Shown: positions 1 to 8,589 of the stretch, one piece after another
Numbering within the stretch: the stretch's first letter is position 1
Layout of the letters: each line of letters begins with the position of its first letter
Assembly: GCF_900178005.1 (NCBI RefSeq)
Contig: NZ_FXBS01000006.1
Location: forward strand, 248,001 to 312,000
DNA length: 64,000 nucleotides
Reading direction: 5' to 3'
Origin: Tuberibacillus sp. Marseille-P3662
GTDB lineage: Bacteria; Bacillota; Bacilli; Bacillales; Sporolactobacillaceae
The notes under the pieces: model-generated
The model's input: only the letters and a program-made list of their open reading frames with translations
Told to the model about the DNA's origin: nothing
Databases searched by the model: none
Made by a program: the position numbers and the translations under genes

Positions 1-240
1 CTCGCTTTTCCAAGGCATCCTTAAAATAACATAATCATGTGTTTCAAACACTTGATGGTTACTTCGGCTTTGAGAACGATCCGGCATTTGCTCTTGTAAG
101 AAGTCGGGCATAAAATCATTGATAGAATCAGCAACTTGTTTGTGTATGGATTCACCATCAAATGGAAATCCACCTTCGAAGGATTTTTTTGTTTGATCAA
201 TATATTTTTGAATATCTTCGGGATTGAAAAAGGAACCCAT
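1..240 (-). CDS. Hsp20/GerT-like spore protein, C-terminal part outside window
   Basis: The 80 visible residues begin MGSFFNPEDIQKYID and run off the left edge. A helical, acidic N-terminus is followed by the segment QVFETHDYVILRMPWK (about residues 61-76), which resembles the first beta strands of the alpha-crystallin domain in Bacillus GerT/CotM-like small heat-shock proteins of the spore coat. Three ATG codons lie in a row (246, 243, 240). The GGGGAG site at 249-254 is best spaced for the ATG at 240. It diverges from a run of GerP-like genes, which fits a spore role. The family call is good; the GerT assignment is inference. Confidence 0.6.
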   Translation of the reverse strand, partial: MGSFFNPEDIQKYIDQTKKSFEGGFPFDGESIHKQVADSINDFMPDFLQEQMPDRSQSRSNHQVFETHDYVILRMPWKSE

Positions 241-324
241 CATCATCTCTCCCCGGAAATTAAGAAATATTTTGGACTTAGGTATCATACGATGTCTTAA
301 AGACGCTTTGTTTGGGGGCATCGT

Positions 325-525
325 TTGATTAAAATAAGATTTACGGACTTACATGTTGATGAAATTCAAAGTTCAGCGGGTGTGTTCACAGGTCATAATC
401 AACAATTAAAATGGCAAACAGCGAATGTTGCAGATAATCAAGGGTTTGGAACCATAAGGGGTCATGATAATCGTGCAGTCAACCATATGAACACGGTGAT
501 CAGTTCGCGGTCGTCTACAGATTAG
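325..525 (+). CDS. Small GerP-like spore germination protein
   Basis: A 66-residue protein from a TTG start with GGGGG six bases upstream. Its core, I-x-F-x-D-L-x-V-D-E-I-Q-S-S-A-G-V-F-T-G-x-N, has the short beta-strand pattern of GerPD/GerPE proteins, small soluble proteins that help germinants cross the spore coat. It then has QGFGTIRGHDN, and a matching QGFGSITGDHN occurs in the gene at 1000, so the two are probably paralogues. It leads a three-gene cluster transcribed away from the Hsp20-like gene. The assignment rests on pattern and context, not on catalytic residues. Confidence 0.55.
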   Translation: MIKIRFTDLHVDEIQSSAGVFTGHNQQLKWQTANVADNQGFGTIRGHDNRAVNHMNTVISSRSSTD

Positions 526-582
526 CCTATTTAATCCAGTGTATGTTTGTGACAGAGAGATCGTGAAAAGAAGGGATTGTCA

Positions 583-984
583 ATGTTCGGGATAAAAAAG
601 CGCCTTCAGCGGGACAAACAAATAAAAGAAATCAACGAACGTATGCAGCACATTGAAAATTCGCTTCAGACGCTTTCAAAGCAGGGTTTGAATTATTATG
701 TCACGATTGAGCACTTGGATGTTAAGGACCCTGTTCTTGAACATTTGGATTTTAACTTTGACAGTTTAGATGTTAAAGAGGTTAGCGGCGCACTTAATGT
801 GGGCAATAATTTTGGTGTCAACGTGCACAGTAAGAAACAGGGAGAGCAAAAAAAACAACAGCAAACATCGTCTGTATCGCAAAACAATCAAGACCAACAG
901 CAAACGTCATCAAGTTCTAATAGAAATGGTGAGTGGCATCGCAACAATAAGGGATTATCCTATACATTTTCCCAAAACAAGTAA
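583..984 (+). CDS. GerPC-like spore protein
   Basis: A 133-residue protein. The ATG at 583 is preferred over the TTG at 577 because AAGGG ends seven bases before it. The N-terminal 35 residues are a charged, probably coiled-coil helix (QIKEINERMQHIENSLQ). Next comes YYVTIEHLDVKDPVLEHL and a segment ending VSGALNVGNNFGV, the strand pattern seen in GerPC (a coiled coil, then IEHL/LDVKxL/GxLNIG). The C-terminal 45 residues are Gln/Ser/Asn-rich and probably disordered. It lies between two small GerP-like genes, as GerPC does in gerP operons. Confidence 0.55.
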   Translation: MFGIKKRLQRDKQIKEINERMQHIENSLQTLSKQGLNYYVTIEHLDVKDPVLEHLDFNFDSLDVKEVSGALNVGNNFGVNVHSKKQGEQKKQQQTSSVSQNNQDQQQTSSSSNRNGEWHRNNKGLSYTFSQNK

Positions 985-999
985 AGGGGGCGTAGAGCT

Positions 1000-1305
1000 T
1001 TGAGTCTATTGTCACCCAATTTTTTAATTGGCCAAATTCGGATTGGAACAGTTAGTGATGCTTCTTGTGTTAATTTAGGGAACAATCTTCCCACACAGTT
1101 TGAAAGTCATAAGAAGCAAAATCAAGGCTTCGGATCGATTACTGGCGATCATAATGATATTGAAGATATACGTAATCTGCTTGATGATGCTGACCTTATT
1201 GACATGTTTCAACAAATGGATAATGAAGCCATTCCTGATTGGATTAAGACACTCATTAATGAGCAGATAGAGGAGAAAGCGGCCAAACAGAAACCACAAG
1301 AATAA
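1000..1305 (+). CDS. GerPD/GerPE-like small spore protein
   Basis: A 101-residue protein with a TTG start nine bases after AAAGGGGG and 15 bases after the stop of the GerPC-like gene, so the two are probably cotranscribed. It begins LSPNFLIGQIRIGTVSDASCVNLGNN, similar to the GerPD/GerPE strand motif, followed by QNQGFGSITGDHN and an acidic helical tail. The QGFG-x-I-x-G-x-x-N motif is shared with the 66-residue protein at 325. Its exact role in the spore is not known to me. Confidence 0.55.
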   Translation: MSLLSPNFLIGQIRIGTVSDASCVNLGNNLPTQFESHKKQNQGFGSITGDHNDIEDIRNLLDDADLIDMFQQMDNEAIPDWIKTLINEQIEEKAAKQKPQE

Positions 1306-1340
1306 TCTATATTATGGCCCAGTGATCGTCCCTATAATAT

Positions 1341-1372
1341 AAAAAATGCCCCGCAATAGTTTCTTGCGGGAC
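1341..1372 (-). terminator. Intrinsic terminator of the 1455-1775 gene
   Basis: CCCGCAA (1350-1356) and TTGCGGG (1364-1370) form a 7-bp stem with a 7-nt loop. On the minus strand it is followed by a T run (1341-1346 read in reverse), so it ends the minus-strand gene. It may also stop the GerP-like cluster from the other side, but there is no T run in that direction. Confidence 0.75.
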
Positions 1373-1454
1373 AGATGAAAGTGTGTGTTGGGGTTAGGGT
1401 TATTTATATCATTCCCTTATTCCGATGGTTTAAAACCTGTTATTTAAAATTTTT

Positions 1455-1775
1455 TTATTGTTTTCTATCAATAATCCCCATTGCTTCAATGTGATGTCTC
1501 GTTTCATCGGTTCCTAACTCATGTAACATTTCATAAATGCGTTTAAGATAATAATCATAGTCATCACTAGACCCCTTTGGTACACCTTCTATTGGATGAT
1601 GAGCTCGCCAGTAGTCTTCCCAAGCACCTGTATCGGTTTGTTCAAAGATGGTTTGTAGTTGTAATACTTCTTCATCGGATGCTTTAATTTCAAATTCCCA
1701 TTCTGATATTGTTTTGTCAGGCAGAACTTCTCCGGTACCGACTTTGACGTAATAACTTTGTTTATTCGTATCCAT
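1455..1775 (-). CDS. Conserved Bacillaceae protein of unknown function, 106 aa
   Basis: The ATG at 1775 (MDTNKQSYYVKVGTGEV) is preferred because AAGGAG lies six bases upstream; a longer reading would start at 1793. The protein is acidic and looks soluble, with no membrane segment. Its layout is a beta-rich N-terminus (YYVKVGTGEV), then a helical part with WRAHHPIEGVP and HIEAMGI. Related proteins in bacilli are sometimes labelled hydrolase or acyltransferase, but I see no catalytic motif here. Transcribed alone. Confidence 0.7.
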   Translation of the reverse strand: MDTNKQSYYVKVGTGEVLPDKTISEWEFEIKASDEEVLQLQTIFEQTDTGAWEDYWRAHHPIEGVPKGSSDDYDYYLKRIYEMLHELGTDETRHHIEAMGIIDRKQ

Positions 1776-1948
1776 GCCATACTCCTTCCACAACAGTCTA
1801 CTACTATTTTTTCCACAAAAAAGGGTTTTATGTGATCCGTTATTATTCGAAATGATTCTAGGTATTGCGAAGGTTTTCTATAGGAGAATGGGTATTAGAC
1901 CCATACACTTAAGTTTCATTATACATATGGTTGATAATGAGGCAGACA

Positions 1949-2188
1949 ATGTCTAAGGCTCATCAAAACTGGCAATACTTGCTAAAAAAACCGGAGTTGA
2001 GTACCTTGGAGAAAAAGCAAAATTTATTAAGGATGGCGGTTGAAACGCAAAAAAGGCACTTGATTTTAAGGCTTATGTCAATAGATGATTATGCTCATCA
2101 AGAAGATTGGCTACAATCCTTGACCTTAACCGAATTAGAACATGAATGGTATCTTGCCAAACACCGTTCCGATGACCAAATTGGATAA
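1949..2188 (+). CDS. Small helical protein of unknown function, 79 aa
   Basis: Starts at the ATG at 1949 (MSKAHQNWQYLL), six bases after TGAGG; the longer reading from the TTG at 1931 has no suitable site. The protein is charged and predicted almost wholly helical, rich in Leu, Glu, Lys and His, with no Cys motif or membrane segment. It stands alone between a convergent unknown gene and ytkD. The strong ribosome-binding site and codon use support a real gene; no function can be read from the sequence. Confidence 0.6.
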   Translation: MSKAHQNWQYLLKKPELSTLEKKQNLLRMAVETQKRHLILRLMSIDDYAHQEDWLQSLTLTELEHEWYLAKHRSDDQIG

Positions 2189-2344
2189 ATTTATGAACAG
2201 GCTGTTATAGGACTATGGCAAAACGGAGAAGCCCTTTTTGTCGATTGGGTCTTTATTATTTGTGAAACCAGTATTGGACAATTAAACTGAATCTATATAG
2301 AATATATAAAGGTAAAAATTGAGAATGGGGTTCAGGAGATGAAT

Positions 2345-2818
2345 ATGTCATTAACCTTTGAAGATTATTATGAAAATGAGGTTGTCCTTACTTTCGATGA
2401 TCATCCGTTTTCTTCAGATCCCAAACATGTTTGGGTCATTTGCCGTTTTCTTGATCAATGGCTACTGACACGGCATCCTCGGCGGGGTTGGGAATTCCCT
2501 GGAGGTAAAGTTGAAGATGGAGAAACACCGGAAGAAGCGGCAACCCGTGAAGTGGAAGAGGAGACGGGCGCCCATGTCGATAGCCTTCGATATGTCGGCC
2601 AGTATAAAGTTCTAGGTAAAAGTGGAACGATTATTAAAAATGTCTATTATGCCGTTATTGATCAAATTAAAGTGAGGCATCATTACCATGAAACTAAAGG
2701 GCCGGTTTTCATTAATGAGCTGCCAAAGACCATTAAAGAATCGAATTTATACTCATTTATGATGAAAGACGATGTTTTAACGCAGTGCTTAAAACGGATT
2801 AATGACATTGAATTTTGA
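2345..2818 (+). CDS. ytkD: Nudix nucleoside triphosphatase YtkD
   Basis: A 157-residue Nudix hydrolase. The Nudix box is complete at about residues 53-77 (GGKVEDGE... REVEEETGA), with the Glu residues that bind the metal. The flanking segments HVWVICRF and GQYKVLGKSGTIIKNVYYA match B. subtilis YtkD, which hydrolyses nucleoside triphosphates including oxidised dGTP and helps limit mutation. The ATG at 2345 is chosen over the one at 2339 because AGGAG directly abuts the earlier codon. A shared terminator separates it from convergent pckA. Confidence 0.88.
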   Translation: MSLTFEDYYENEVVLTFDDHPFSSDPKHVWVICRFLDQWLLTRHPRRGWEFPGGKVEDGETPEEAATREVEEETGAHVDSLRYVGQYKVLGKSGTIIKNVYYAVIDQIKVRHHYHETKGPVFINELPKTIKESNLYSFMMKDDVLTQCLKRINDIEF

Positions 2819-2825
2819 CTTAAAT

Positions 2826-2855
2826 AAGACCGTCCGCTCATGATCGGACGGTCTT
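2826..2855. terminator. Bidirectional terminator between ytkD and pckA
   Basis: AAGACCGTCCG (2826-2836) pairs with CGGACGGTCTT (2845-2855) around an 8-nt loop. It lies between two convergent genes, and the flanking A/T-rich bases allow it to work on both strands. Confidence 0.85.
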
Positions 2856-2864
2856 ATTCGTTCT

Positions 2865-4436
2865 CTATTTTGGTCCAGCCTGCGCAATAGCTGGATCGAT
2901 GTTTTTAAAGGTTGTGAAATTATCCTTGAATTTTTGTGCCAAGGCATTCGCCTTTTGATCATATGCTGTTTCAGATGTCCACGTGGCTTTCGGGAATAGA
3001 ATATTATCGGGAACGCCAGGTATCTGGGTTGGAATCGATAAACCGAAATAAGGTTCGGTGTCGGTTTCAGTGTGCTTCAATTCGTTGGTCAATGCGGCCT
3101 GCACCATGGCTCGAGTGTAATTCAGATCAATGCGTTCACCTTCACCGTAAGGGCCGCCAATCCATCCTGTATTCACTAAATACACGTTCACATGATGTTG
3201 ATCAATGCGCTGTCCTAGCATATTAGCATATATGGATGGCTTTAAAGGTAGAAATGGCGCTCCGAAACATGTTGAGAACGTAGCCTCAGGTGTGGTGACA
3301 CCGCGCTCTGTCCCTGCTAATTTACTCGTATACCCCGATAGATAGTGATACATCGCCTGTTCTTTGCTTAATCGACTAATGGGTGGCAATACCCCGAAGG
3401 CATCTGCTGTTAGAAAGATAATCGTTTCCGGATGTCCCGCCCGACTGGGTTGAATCACATTTGGAACGTGTTGGATTGGATAAGCCGCGCGGGTATTTTC
3501 TGTATAATGGTTACTATCATAGTCAGCAACGCGAGAGTTTGCATCAATTTCCACATTTTCTAGAACAGAACCGTAGCGGATCGCTTGCCAGATGAGCGGT
3601 TCTTTTTCCTGTGATAGTCGGATGGTTTTCGCATAGCAGCCGCCCTCAATATTAAAAACCCCGGCATCTGACCACCCATGTTCGTCATCACCGATTAATT
3701 GTCGATTGGGATGATTAGATAACGTTGTCTTTCCTGTTCCTGATAACCCGAAAAATAAAGCCACATCACCTTCATTACCAATATTAGCTGAACAATGCAT
3801 GGATAATATATCCTGTTGAGGCAGGAGTGCGTTCATGACAGAGAATATAGACTTTTTAATTTCACCTGCATATTGTGTACCGCCGATGAGAACAACATTA
3901 TGTTTAAACGAGATGGCGATAAACGCTTCAGATCGAGTTCCATCGAGGACTGGATCGGCCTTAAAGCTTGGTGCTGATATCACAGTAAATGCCGGTTCAA
4001 TTGTCTCGGTCTCGTTTTCAGGGCGAACAAATAGTTGCCGGCTAAAAAGATTATGCCACGAATACTCTGTAATGACCTGAATCGGTAAGGCATATTGGGG
4101 ATCTGTTCCTGCAAAACCGCGGAAAACAAATCGCTCTTGTTGTTCTGTCAGGTGGTCAAGAACTTTTTCATATAATGATAAAAAAGTTGATTCATTCATA
4201 GGTTGATTATTTTTCCAGTCTAACCGGTCATCATCTATGTCATTGACAATGTATTTGTCATAAGGGGAACGACCGGTGTATTTGCCTGTTTTTACTGCCA
4301 ACGCACCGGTTTCGCTTAGAATACCTTCTTGTCGTACCAAAGATTTTTCAATGAGATGTGAGATGGACCAGTTGAAATGGGTCTGATCGTTCTGCAAAAG
4401 CTCGTGTAGCTTAGAAGAAAAGGTTGTTGTACTCAT
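2865..4436 (-). CDS. pckA: Phosphoenolpyruvate carboxykinase (ATP)
   Basis: A 523-residue enzyme of usual length. It converts oxaloacetate and ATP to phosphoenolpyruvate, CO2 and ADP, the first step of gluconeogenesis. [12 protein letters not shown] (185-196) is the substrate and metal region; the P-loop GLSGTGKTT (230-238) and the kinase-2 motif LIGDDEHGW (247-255) are intact. AGGGGTGA upstream supports the start. It diverges from metK, as in B. subtilis, where pckA is repressed on glucose by CcpN. I see no certain CcpN site here. Confidence 0.97.
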   Translation of the reverse strand: MSTTTFSSKLHELLQNDQTHFNWSISHLIEKSLVRQEGILSETGALAVKTGKYTGRSPYDKYIVNDIDDDRLDWKNNQPMNESTFLSLYEKVLDHLTEQQERFVFRGFAGTDPQYALPIQVITEYSWHNLFSRQLFVRPENETETIEPAFTVISAPSFKADPVLDGTRSEAFIAISFKHNVVLIGGTQYAGEIKKSIFSVMNALLPQQDILSMHCSANIGNEGDVALFFGLSGTGKTTLSNHPNRQLIGDDEHGWSDAGVFNIEGGCYAKTIRLSQEKEPLIWQAIRYGSVLENVEIDANSRVADYDSNHYTENTRAAYPIQHVPNVIQPSRAGHPETIIFLTADAFGVLPPISRLSKEQAMYHYLSGYTSKLAGTERGVTTPEATFSTCFGAPFLPLKPSIYANMLGQRIDQHHVNVYLVNTGWIGGPYGEGERIDLNYTRAMVQAALTNELKHTETDTEPYFGLSIPTQIPGVPDNILFPKATWTSETAYDQKANALAQKFKDNFTTFKNIDPAIAQAGPK

Positions 4437-4500
4437 GATAAAATGTCACCCCTAATTTAAAAGTACATCATAATTCTTTAAATAGTATAACACATTATAT

Positions 4501-4579
4501 GAAAAATGCTATTATAAATTGATTGCTTTTCAGATTCTGATGATGAAAAACTGCTGATTTGCGGTTTTTAGCATTTTTC
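4501..4579 (+). promoter_or_regulatory. Structured region upstream of metK
   Basis: GAAAAATGCT (4501-4510) and AGCATTTTTC (4570-4579) are perfect inverted repeats 59 nt apart. Between them lie a small hairpin, TCAG-ATT-CTGA (4530-4540), and a 9-bp hairpin, AAAAACTGC/GCGGTTTTT (4546-4569, one G-T pair), abutting the closing arm. Together they form a possible three-way junction ending 47 nt before the metK start. No S-box (SAM-I) consensus is present. Whether it is transcribed as a metK leader is not shown. Confidence 0.4.
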
Positions 4580-4626
4580 GTTAAAATAACTATGATTTCA
4601 AATCGGCCAAGGGAAGGATTTTTTGG

Positions 4627-5826
4627 ATGACAAAAACATATTCTCGGAGGCTATTTACATCCGAGTCAGTGACAGAAGGCCATCCTGACAAAATATGTGA
4701 TCAAATTTCTGATGCGATATTAGATGCTATATTAACGCATGACCCGAATGCACGGGTTGCCTGTGAAACAATGGCTAACACCGGCCTTGTTCTAGTGACT
4801 GGTGAAATTTCAACGTCTACATATGTTGATATATCAAGCATTGTGAGAGAAACGGTCCAAGATATTGGATATAACCGGGCTAAATATGGTTTCGACGCCG
4901 AAACTTGTGCGATATTAACGTCCATCGATGAACAATCATCAGATATCGCTCAAGGAGTTGACCAGGCTCTAGAAGCTCGAGAAGGTCAGATGACAGATGA
5001 AGAAATTGAAGCAATAGGTGCGGGGGATCAAGGTTTGATGTTTGGCTATGCTTCAAACGAAACACCAGAATTGATGCCGCTGCCGATTTCATTAGCCCAT
5101 AGATTATCACGCCGCCTTGCTGTTGTTAGGAAAGATCATATCCTCGATTATTTGCGTCCGGATGGTAAAACTCAGGTCACGGTTGAGTATGATGAGAATG
5201 GCAAGCCTGAACGCATTGATACCATTGTGATTTCAACGCAACATCATCCTGACGTGACCTTGGAGCAAATTAAGGAAGATCTTAAAGAACACGTGATTCA
5301 ACCGATTGTACCTGAAGGATTCATTGATGAGACAACAAACTTTTTTATTAATCCAACGGGGCGCTTTGTCATTGGTGGCCCTCAAGGTGATGCTGGTTTG
5401 ACCGGCCGAAAACTGATTGTTGATACTTATGGTGGTTTTGCCAGGCACGGTGGGGGAGCGTTTTCTGGTAAGGATGCAACCAAAGTTGACCGTTCAGCAG
5501 CTTATGCGGCGAGATATGTGGCTAAGAATATCGTGGCCGCTGGTTTGGCGGAAAAATGCGAAGTTCAACTTGCTTATGCCATTGGCGTTGCCAGACCGGT
5601 ATCCATTGCCATTGATACCTTTGAAACAGGGAGCATATCGGAAGAACGTTTGGTTGAACTTGTTAGGTCTCATTTCGATCTGCGTCCTGCTGGTATTATC
5701 AAGATGCTCGATTTACGCCGGCCAATATATAAACAAACGGCCGCTTATGGACACTTTGGCCGAACAGATATTGAACTCCCATGGGAGCAAACGGATAAAG
5801 CGAAAGATTTGAACAATGAGGCCTAA
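4627..5826 (+). CDS. metK: S-adenosylmethionine synthetase
   Basis: A 399-residue enzyme that makes S-adenosylmethionine from methionine and ATP, supplying the many methyltransferases in this window (MnmM, TrmB, YtxK). The signatures are intact: GHPDKICDQ (18-26), [10 protein letters not shown] (131-140) and the glycine-rich [16 protein letters not shown] (275-290). AAGGGAAGGA about eight bases before the ATG supports the start. It is transcribed alone, with its own terminator. Its B. subtilis counterpart is controlled by an S-box riboswitch, which I cannot find here. Confidence 0.97.
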   Translation: MTKTYSRRLFTSESVTEGHPDKICDQISDAILDAILTHDPNARVACETMANTGLVLVTGEISTSTYVDISSIVRETVQDIGYNRAKYGFDAETCAILTSIDEQSSDIAQGVDQALEAREGQMTDEEIEAIGAGDQGLMFGYASNETPELMPLPISLAHRLSRRLAVVRKDHILDYLRPDGKTQVTVEYDENGKPERIDTIVISTQHHPDVTLEQIKEDLKEHVIQPIVPEGFIDETTNFFINPTGRFVIGGPQGDAGLTGRKLIVDTYGGFARHGGGAFSGKDATKVDRSAAYAARYVAKNIVAAGLAEKCEVQLAYAIGVARPVSIAIDTFETGSISEERLVELVRSHFDLRPAGIIKMLDLRRPIYKQTAAYGHFGRTDIELPWEQTDKAKDLNNEA

Positions 5827-5830
5827 TCAT

Positions 5831-5859
5831 AAAGTGCGGCGTAAGGAGCCGCACTTTTT
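5831..5859 (+). terminator. metK terminator
   Basis: AAAGTGCGGC (5831-5840) pairs fully with GCCGCACTTT (5848-5857) around a 7-nt loop and is followed by Ts. Confidence 0.92.
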
Positions 5860-5904
5860 GTATATACCGGGGCATGATAAAATGGGGAGAGAGGATGGTT
5901 ACAG

Positions 5905-6702
5905 GTGCGAACGTGGAAAACAGATGTCCTTGTTCCAAGAGGTGTGGTGGTTATCGTTCACGGGCTGGGGGAGCATCATGGTCGTTACCGTTGGTTAAAA
6001 GACCGCTTGATAGATGAAGGATTCCATGTTATTTCAGGTGATTTACCAGGTCACGGTAGGCATCTTGGCCCCCGGGGACATGTCGATCGGTTTGACGAGT
6101 ATATTGAGACCATTAACCAGTGGATTGTGAGCGGGCAGTCTTTGGATATTCCCGTCTATTTATTGGGCCATAGTATGGGAGGACTAGCTTCGATTCGTAC
6201 TGTACAGGAGAAACATCCTGATATCCATGGTCTGATTTTGTCATCACCTTGTCTTGGTATCGTCAATCAACCTCCGCGCTGGCTGTTATCACTCGCTCGA
6301 ATTTTAAATAAATGTTATCCAAAATGTCGCATTCCAACTAAGGGTTCCGCTGATAATGACAAGGCGACAAGGAATCCGGACATTCTTAAACGCGATGCCC
6401 ATGATTCGTTAATGTTAACAAAAGTCTCCGTCCGATGGTACTTTGAATTAGATAAGGCCATGGTGCAAGCGGTCGAGCGAAACGCATGCTTTCCTAATAT
6501 ACCATTGCTGGTTATGCAAGCCGGCAGTGACAAAATTGTCGATAAACAGGCTGTCCAATCATGGTTTGATGCCCTTACAATAGAAAGTAAGCACTACAAA
6601 GAATGGGCTGGGCTTTACCATGAAGTGTATAATGAACCTGAACGCAACGATGTTTTTACTTATTCGCTAGGATTTATGAATCAATATATGAATACCCATT
6701 GA
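5905..6702 (+). CDS. ytpA: Alpha/beta hydrolase, YtpA-type (lysophospholipase)
   Basis: A 265-residue alpha/beta hydrolase of the monoglyceride lipase group. VVVIVHGLGEHHGRY (14-28) forms the oxyanion region, and the nucleophile elbow GHSMGG (88-93) places the catalytic Ser at about 90. The C-terminal LYHEVYNEPE supplies the His. In B. subtilis YtpA is a phospholipase needed for the antibiotic lysophospholipid bacilysocin, and ytpA-ytpB form an operon as here (16-nt gap). The GTG start follows GAGG by ten bases. The substrate is inferred from that homology. Confidence 0.85.
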   Translation: MRTWKTDVLVPRGVVVIVHGLGEHHGRYRWLKDRLIDEGFHVISGDLPGHGRHLGPRGHVDRFDEYIETINQWIVSGQSLDIPVYLLGHSMGGLASIRTVQEKHPDIHGLILSSPCLGIVNQPPRWLLSLARILNKCYPKCRIPTKGSADNDKATRNPDILKRDAHDSLMLTKVSVRWYFELDKAMVQAVERNACFPNIPLLVMQAGSDKIVDKQAVQSWFDALTIESKHYKEWAGLYHEVYNEPERNDVFTYSLGFMNQYMNTH

Positions 6703-6718
6703 TGAAAGGAGGGTTCGT

Positions 6719-7783
6719 ATGAAGGTGCCATCAACCCCTTTCGGTTTGATGAGAAATATTTATAAGATGGTTTTACCGAAAGTTCATAGTGAATTAGCAG
6801 CTTGGAAAGAGAAAGCAAGGAAAATTCCTGATGAAGAATTGCGCAAGCAGGCTGTGGCCAGTATTGAGGCGAAAACATTTCATTGTGAAGGGGGGTCAAT
6901 ACATAGTTTGTTGGCAGGACAAAACTACCAGGCTGTCATTGAATTTGTCGTGGCCTATCAGACCATTAGTGATTATCTAGATAATCTCTGTGACCGTTCT
7001 GTCTCATTGAATCCCGACGATTTCCGTGCCCTTCATGAATCGATGATGGATGCCTTAACACCCGGTGCACCATTAAAAGATTACTACCGTTTCAGGGATC
7101 ATCAAGGTGATGGTGGTTATTTACCTCAATTAGTACTCACATGCCAGCAAATGTTAGCAAATTTGCCGTCGCTCAAGACTATTCAACCAAGCTTACATGA
7201 GCTTGCTGGTTATTACTGTGACTTGCAGGTTCATAAGCATGTTAAGCATGAGGAGCGTGTTCCGCGATTGCAGCATTGGTTTGCACACTATGAGCACCAA
7301 TGGCCAGACATGCAGTGGCAGGAATTCTCGGCGAGTTCCGGTTCAACTCTAGGTATCTTTTGTATCGTTTCTTATGCGGCTAATGGTGAACAGATGGACA
7401 AACTTGTTCCCATTTTAAAGTCTGGCTATTTCCCGTGGGTTCAAGGTTTACACATTTTACTCGATTACTTCATTGATCAAGAAGAAGACCGTATTGGCGG
7501 TGATCTGAACTTTTGCTTTTACTACGATAATGAGGATGTGCTACTCAAGCGACTCAATTATTTTATTGAGAAAGCCGATCAGAGTATTCAGACGCTTCCC
7601 GATCGTGCCTTCCACCGGATGATTAACCGCGGTTTAATGGGTATCTATTTGGCAGATCAAAAAGTTGCGAAGCAGCGTCGTGTCAGGGTGCAAGCGCGCA
7701 AGATGATGCGAAAAGCTGGTGGCTCTGGGATGTTTTTCTTCTTAAATGGTTGGCTCTACCGGCGGTTAAAACCAGGATTATAG
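6719..7783 (+). CDS. ytpB: Tetraprenyl-beta-curcumene synthase YtpB
   Basis: A 354-residue large terpene cyclase (DUF2600 family). In B. subtilis it cyclises tetraprenyl diphosphate to tetraprenyl-beta-curcumene, a precursor of sesquarterpenes found in spores. The Asp-rich DYLDNLCD (85-92) probably binds metal-diphosphate; FYYDNEDVLLKRLNYF follows further on. The protein is helical and soluble. AAAGGAGGG eight bases before the ATG supports the start. Cotranscribed with ytpA. Confidence 0.88.
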   Translation: MKVPSTPFGLMRNIYKMVLPKVHSELAAWKEKARKIPDEELRKQAVASIEAKTFHCEGGSIHSLLAGQNYQAVIEFVVAYQTISDYLDNLCDRSVSLNPDDFRALHESMMDALTPGAPLKDYYRFRDHQGDGGYLPQLVLTCQQMLANLPSLKTIQPSLHELAGYYCDLQVHKHVKHEERVPRLQHWFAHYEHQWPDMQWQEFSASSGSTLGIFCIVSYAANGEQMDKLVPILKSGYFPWVQGLHILLDYFIDQEEDRIGGDLNFCFYYDNEDVLLKRLNYFIEKADQSIQTLPDRAFHRMINRGLMGIYLADQKVAKQRRVRVQARKMMRKAGGSGMFFFLNGWLYRRLKPGL

Positions 7784-7796
7784 ACCAATAGACAAA

Positions 7797-7826
7797 CGAC
7801 CACTCTCTTATGGTGTAGGGTGGTCG
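7797..7826. terminator. Bidirectional terminator, ytpB / mnmM
   Basis: CGACCACTCT (7797-7806) pairs with AGGGTGGTCG (7817-7826), one G-T pair and a 10-nt loop that contains the mnmM stop codon. The T runs are short, so its strength is uncertain. Confidence 0.65.
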
Positions 7827-8392
7827 CCTTTATGTTTCAATTTTTCTAATGCCAGCAAGTAGGGTGGCTGGTTAGGGTTAATTACTTCGTATTTAAGAAT
7901 TCGCCATTTTAACTTGGGTAATGCATTGATCTGCTGCAATAAATATGAAGATTCATCGTAGCCTTGGTCATGTCCAGGATAAACAACGACGGCGATGATT
8001 CCTCCTGTGACAAGTTGTTCACCGAGCTTGGTTAAGGCCGTCCAAGTAGCGTTCGGATGAGTGACGATATTAGTATTGCCGCCTGGGAGATAACCAAGGT
8101 TAAAAATCGCCGCCTGCACGGGTTCGTTAATATAATCGTCAATACGTTCATGTGAATCGTTAATGAGTGTAACGCGGTGATCTAAATCGGAAGTTTCAAG
8201 TCGACCTTTTGTCGAATGAATGGCTGCTTGCTGAATATCAAAAGCCAATACTTGTCCGGTTTCACCTACACGTTTGGCTAAAAACTCCGTGTCATGGCCG
8301 TTACCAGCAGTAGCATCAACAACCGTATCGCCTTTGCTGATGACTTGCTGTAGTAACATATGAGCATGGGCAATGACGCCTTTAATGGTCAT
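7808..8392 (-). CDS. mnmM: tRNA mnm5s2U methyltransferase MnmM (YtqB)
   Basis: A 194-residue class I SAM-dependent methyltransferase of the YtqB family. SAM motif I is VVDATAGNGHDTEFLA (24-39), and the family motif NLGYLPGGN follows. B. subtilis YtqB has been shown to methylate 5-aminomethyl-2-thiouridine at position 34 of tRNA and is now called MnmM. Here it stands alone, convergent with ytpB. The neighbouring radical-SAM gene ytqA of B. subtilis is missing at this place. Confidence 0.88.
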   Translation of the reverse strand: MTIKGVIAHAHMLLQQVISKGDTVVDATAGNGHDTEFLAKRVGETGQVLAFDIQQAAIHSTKGRLETSDLDHRVTLINDSHERIDDYINEPVQAAIFNLGYLPGGNTNIVTHPNATWTALTKLGEQLVTGGIIAVVVYPGHDQGYDESSYLLQQINALPKLKWRILKYEVINPNQPPYLLALEKLKHKGDHPTP

Positions 8393-8589
8393 GGTGCACC
8401 ACCTTTCATTTTTTGATCATACCTTTTATCTTTCCAAGACGTTAACTTTAAAAACAAATTTTATCACGGATCGGTTATCAAACCAAACATTGGATTGACT
8501 TATCGATTGCAATTGTTTCGGTTGTCGGAGTAAAATTTGTTGGGGTTTATGATTCGATTAAGATTTTATTGAAGGAAGGTGGGGCACAC

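Noticed and set aside
1774-1956. 60-codon plus-strand frame
   Set aside because: It covers the start of the minus-strand gene, has no binding site and uses low-complexity T-rich sequence.
4437-4626. S-box (SAM-I) riboswitch before metK
   Set aside because: The conserved core (AGAG, GATG, AACC-type blocks) is absent; only an unassigned inverted-repeat structure is present.
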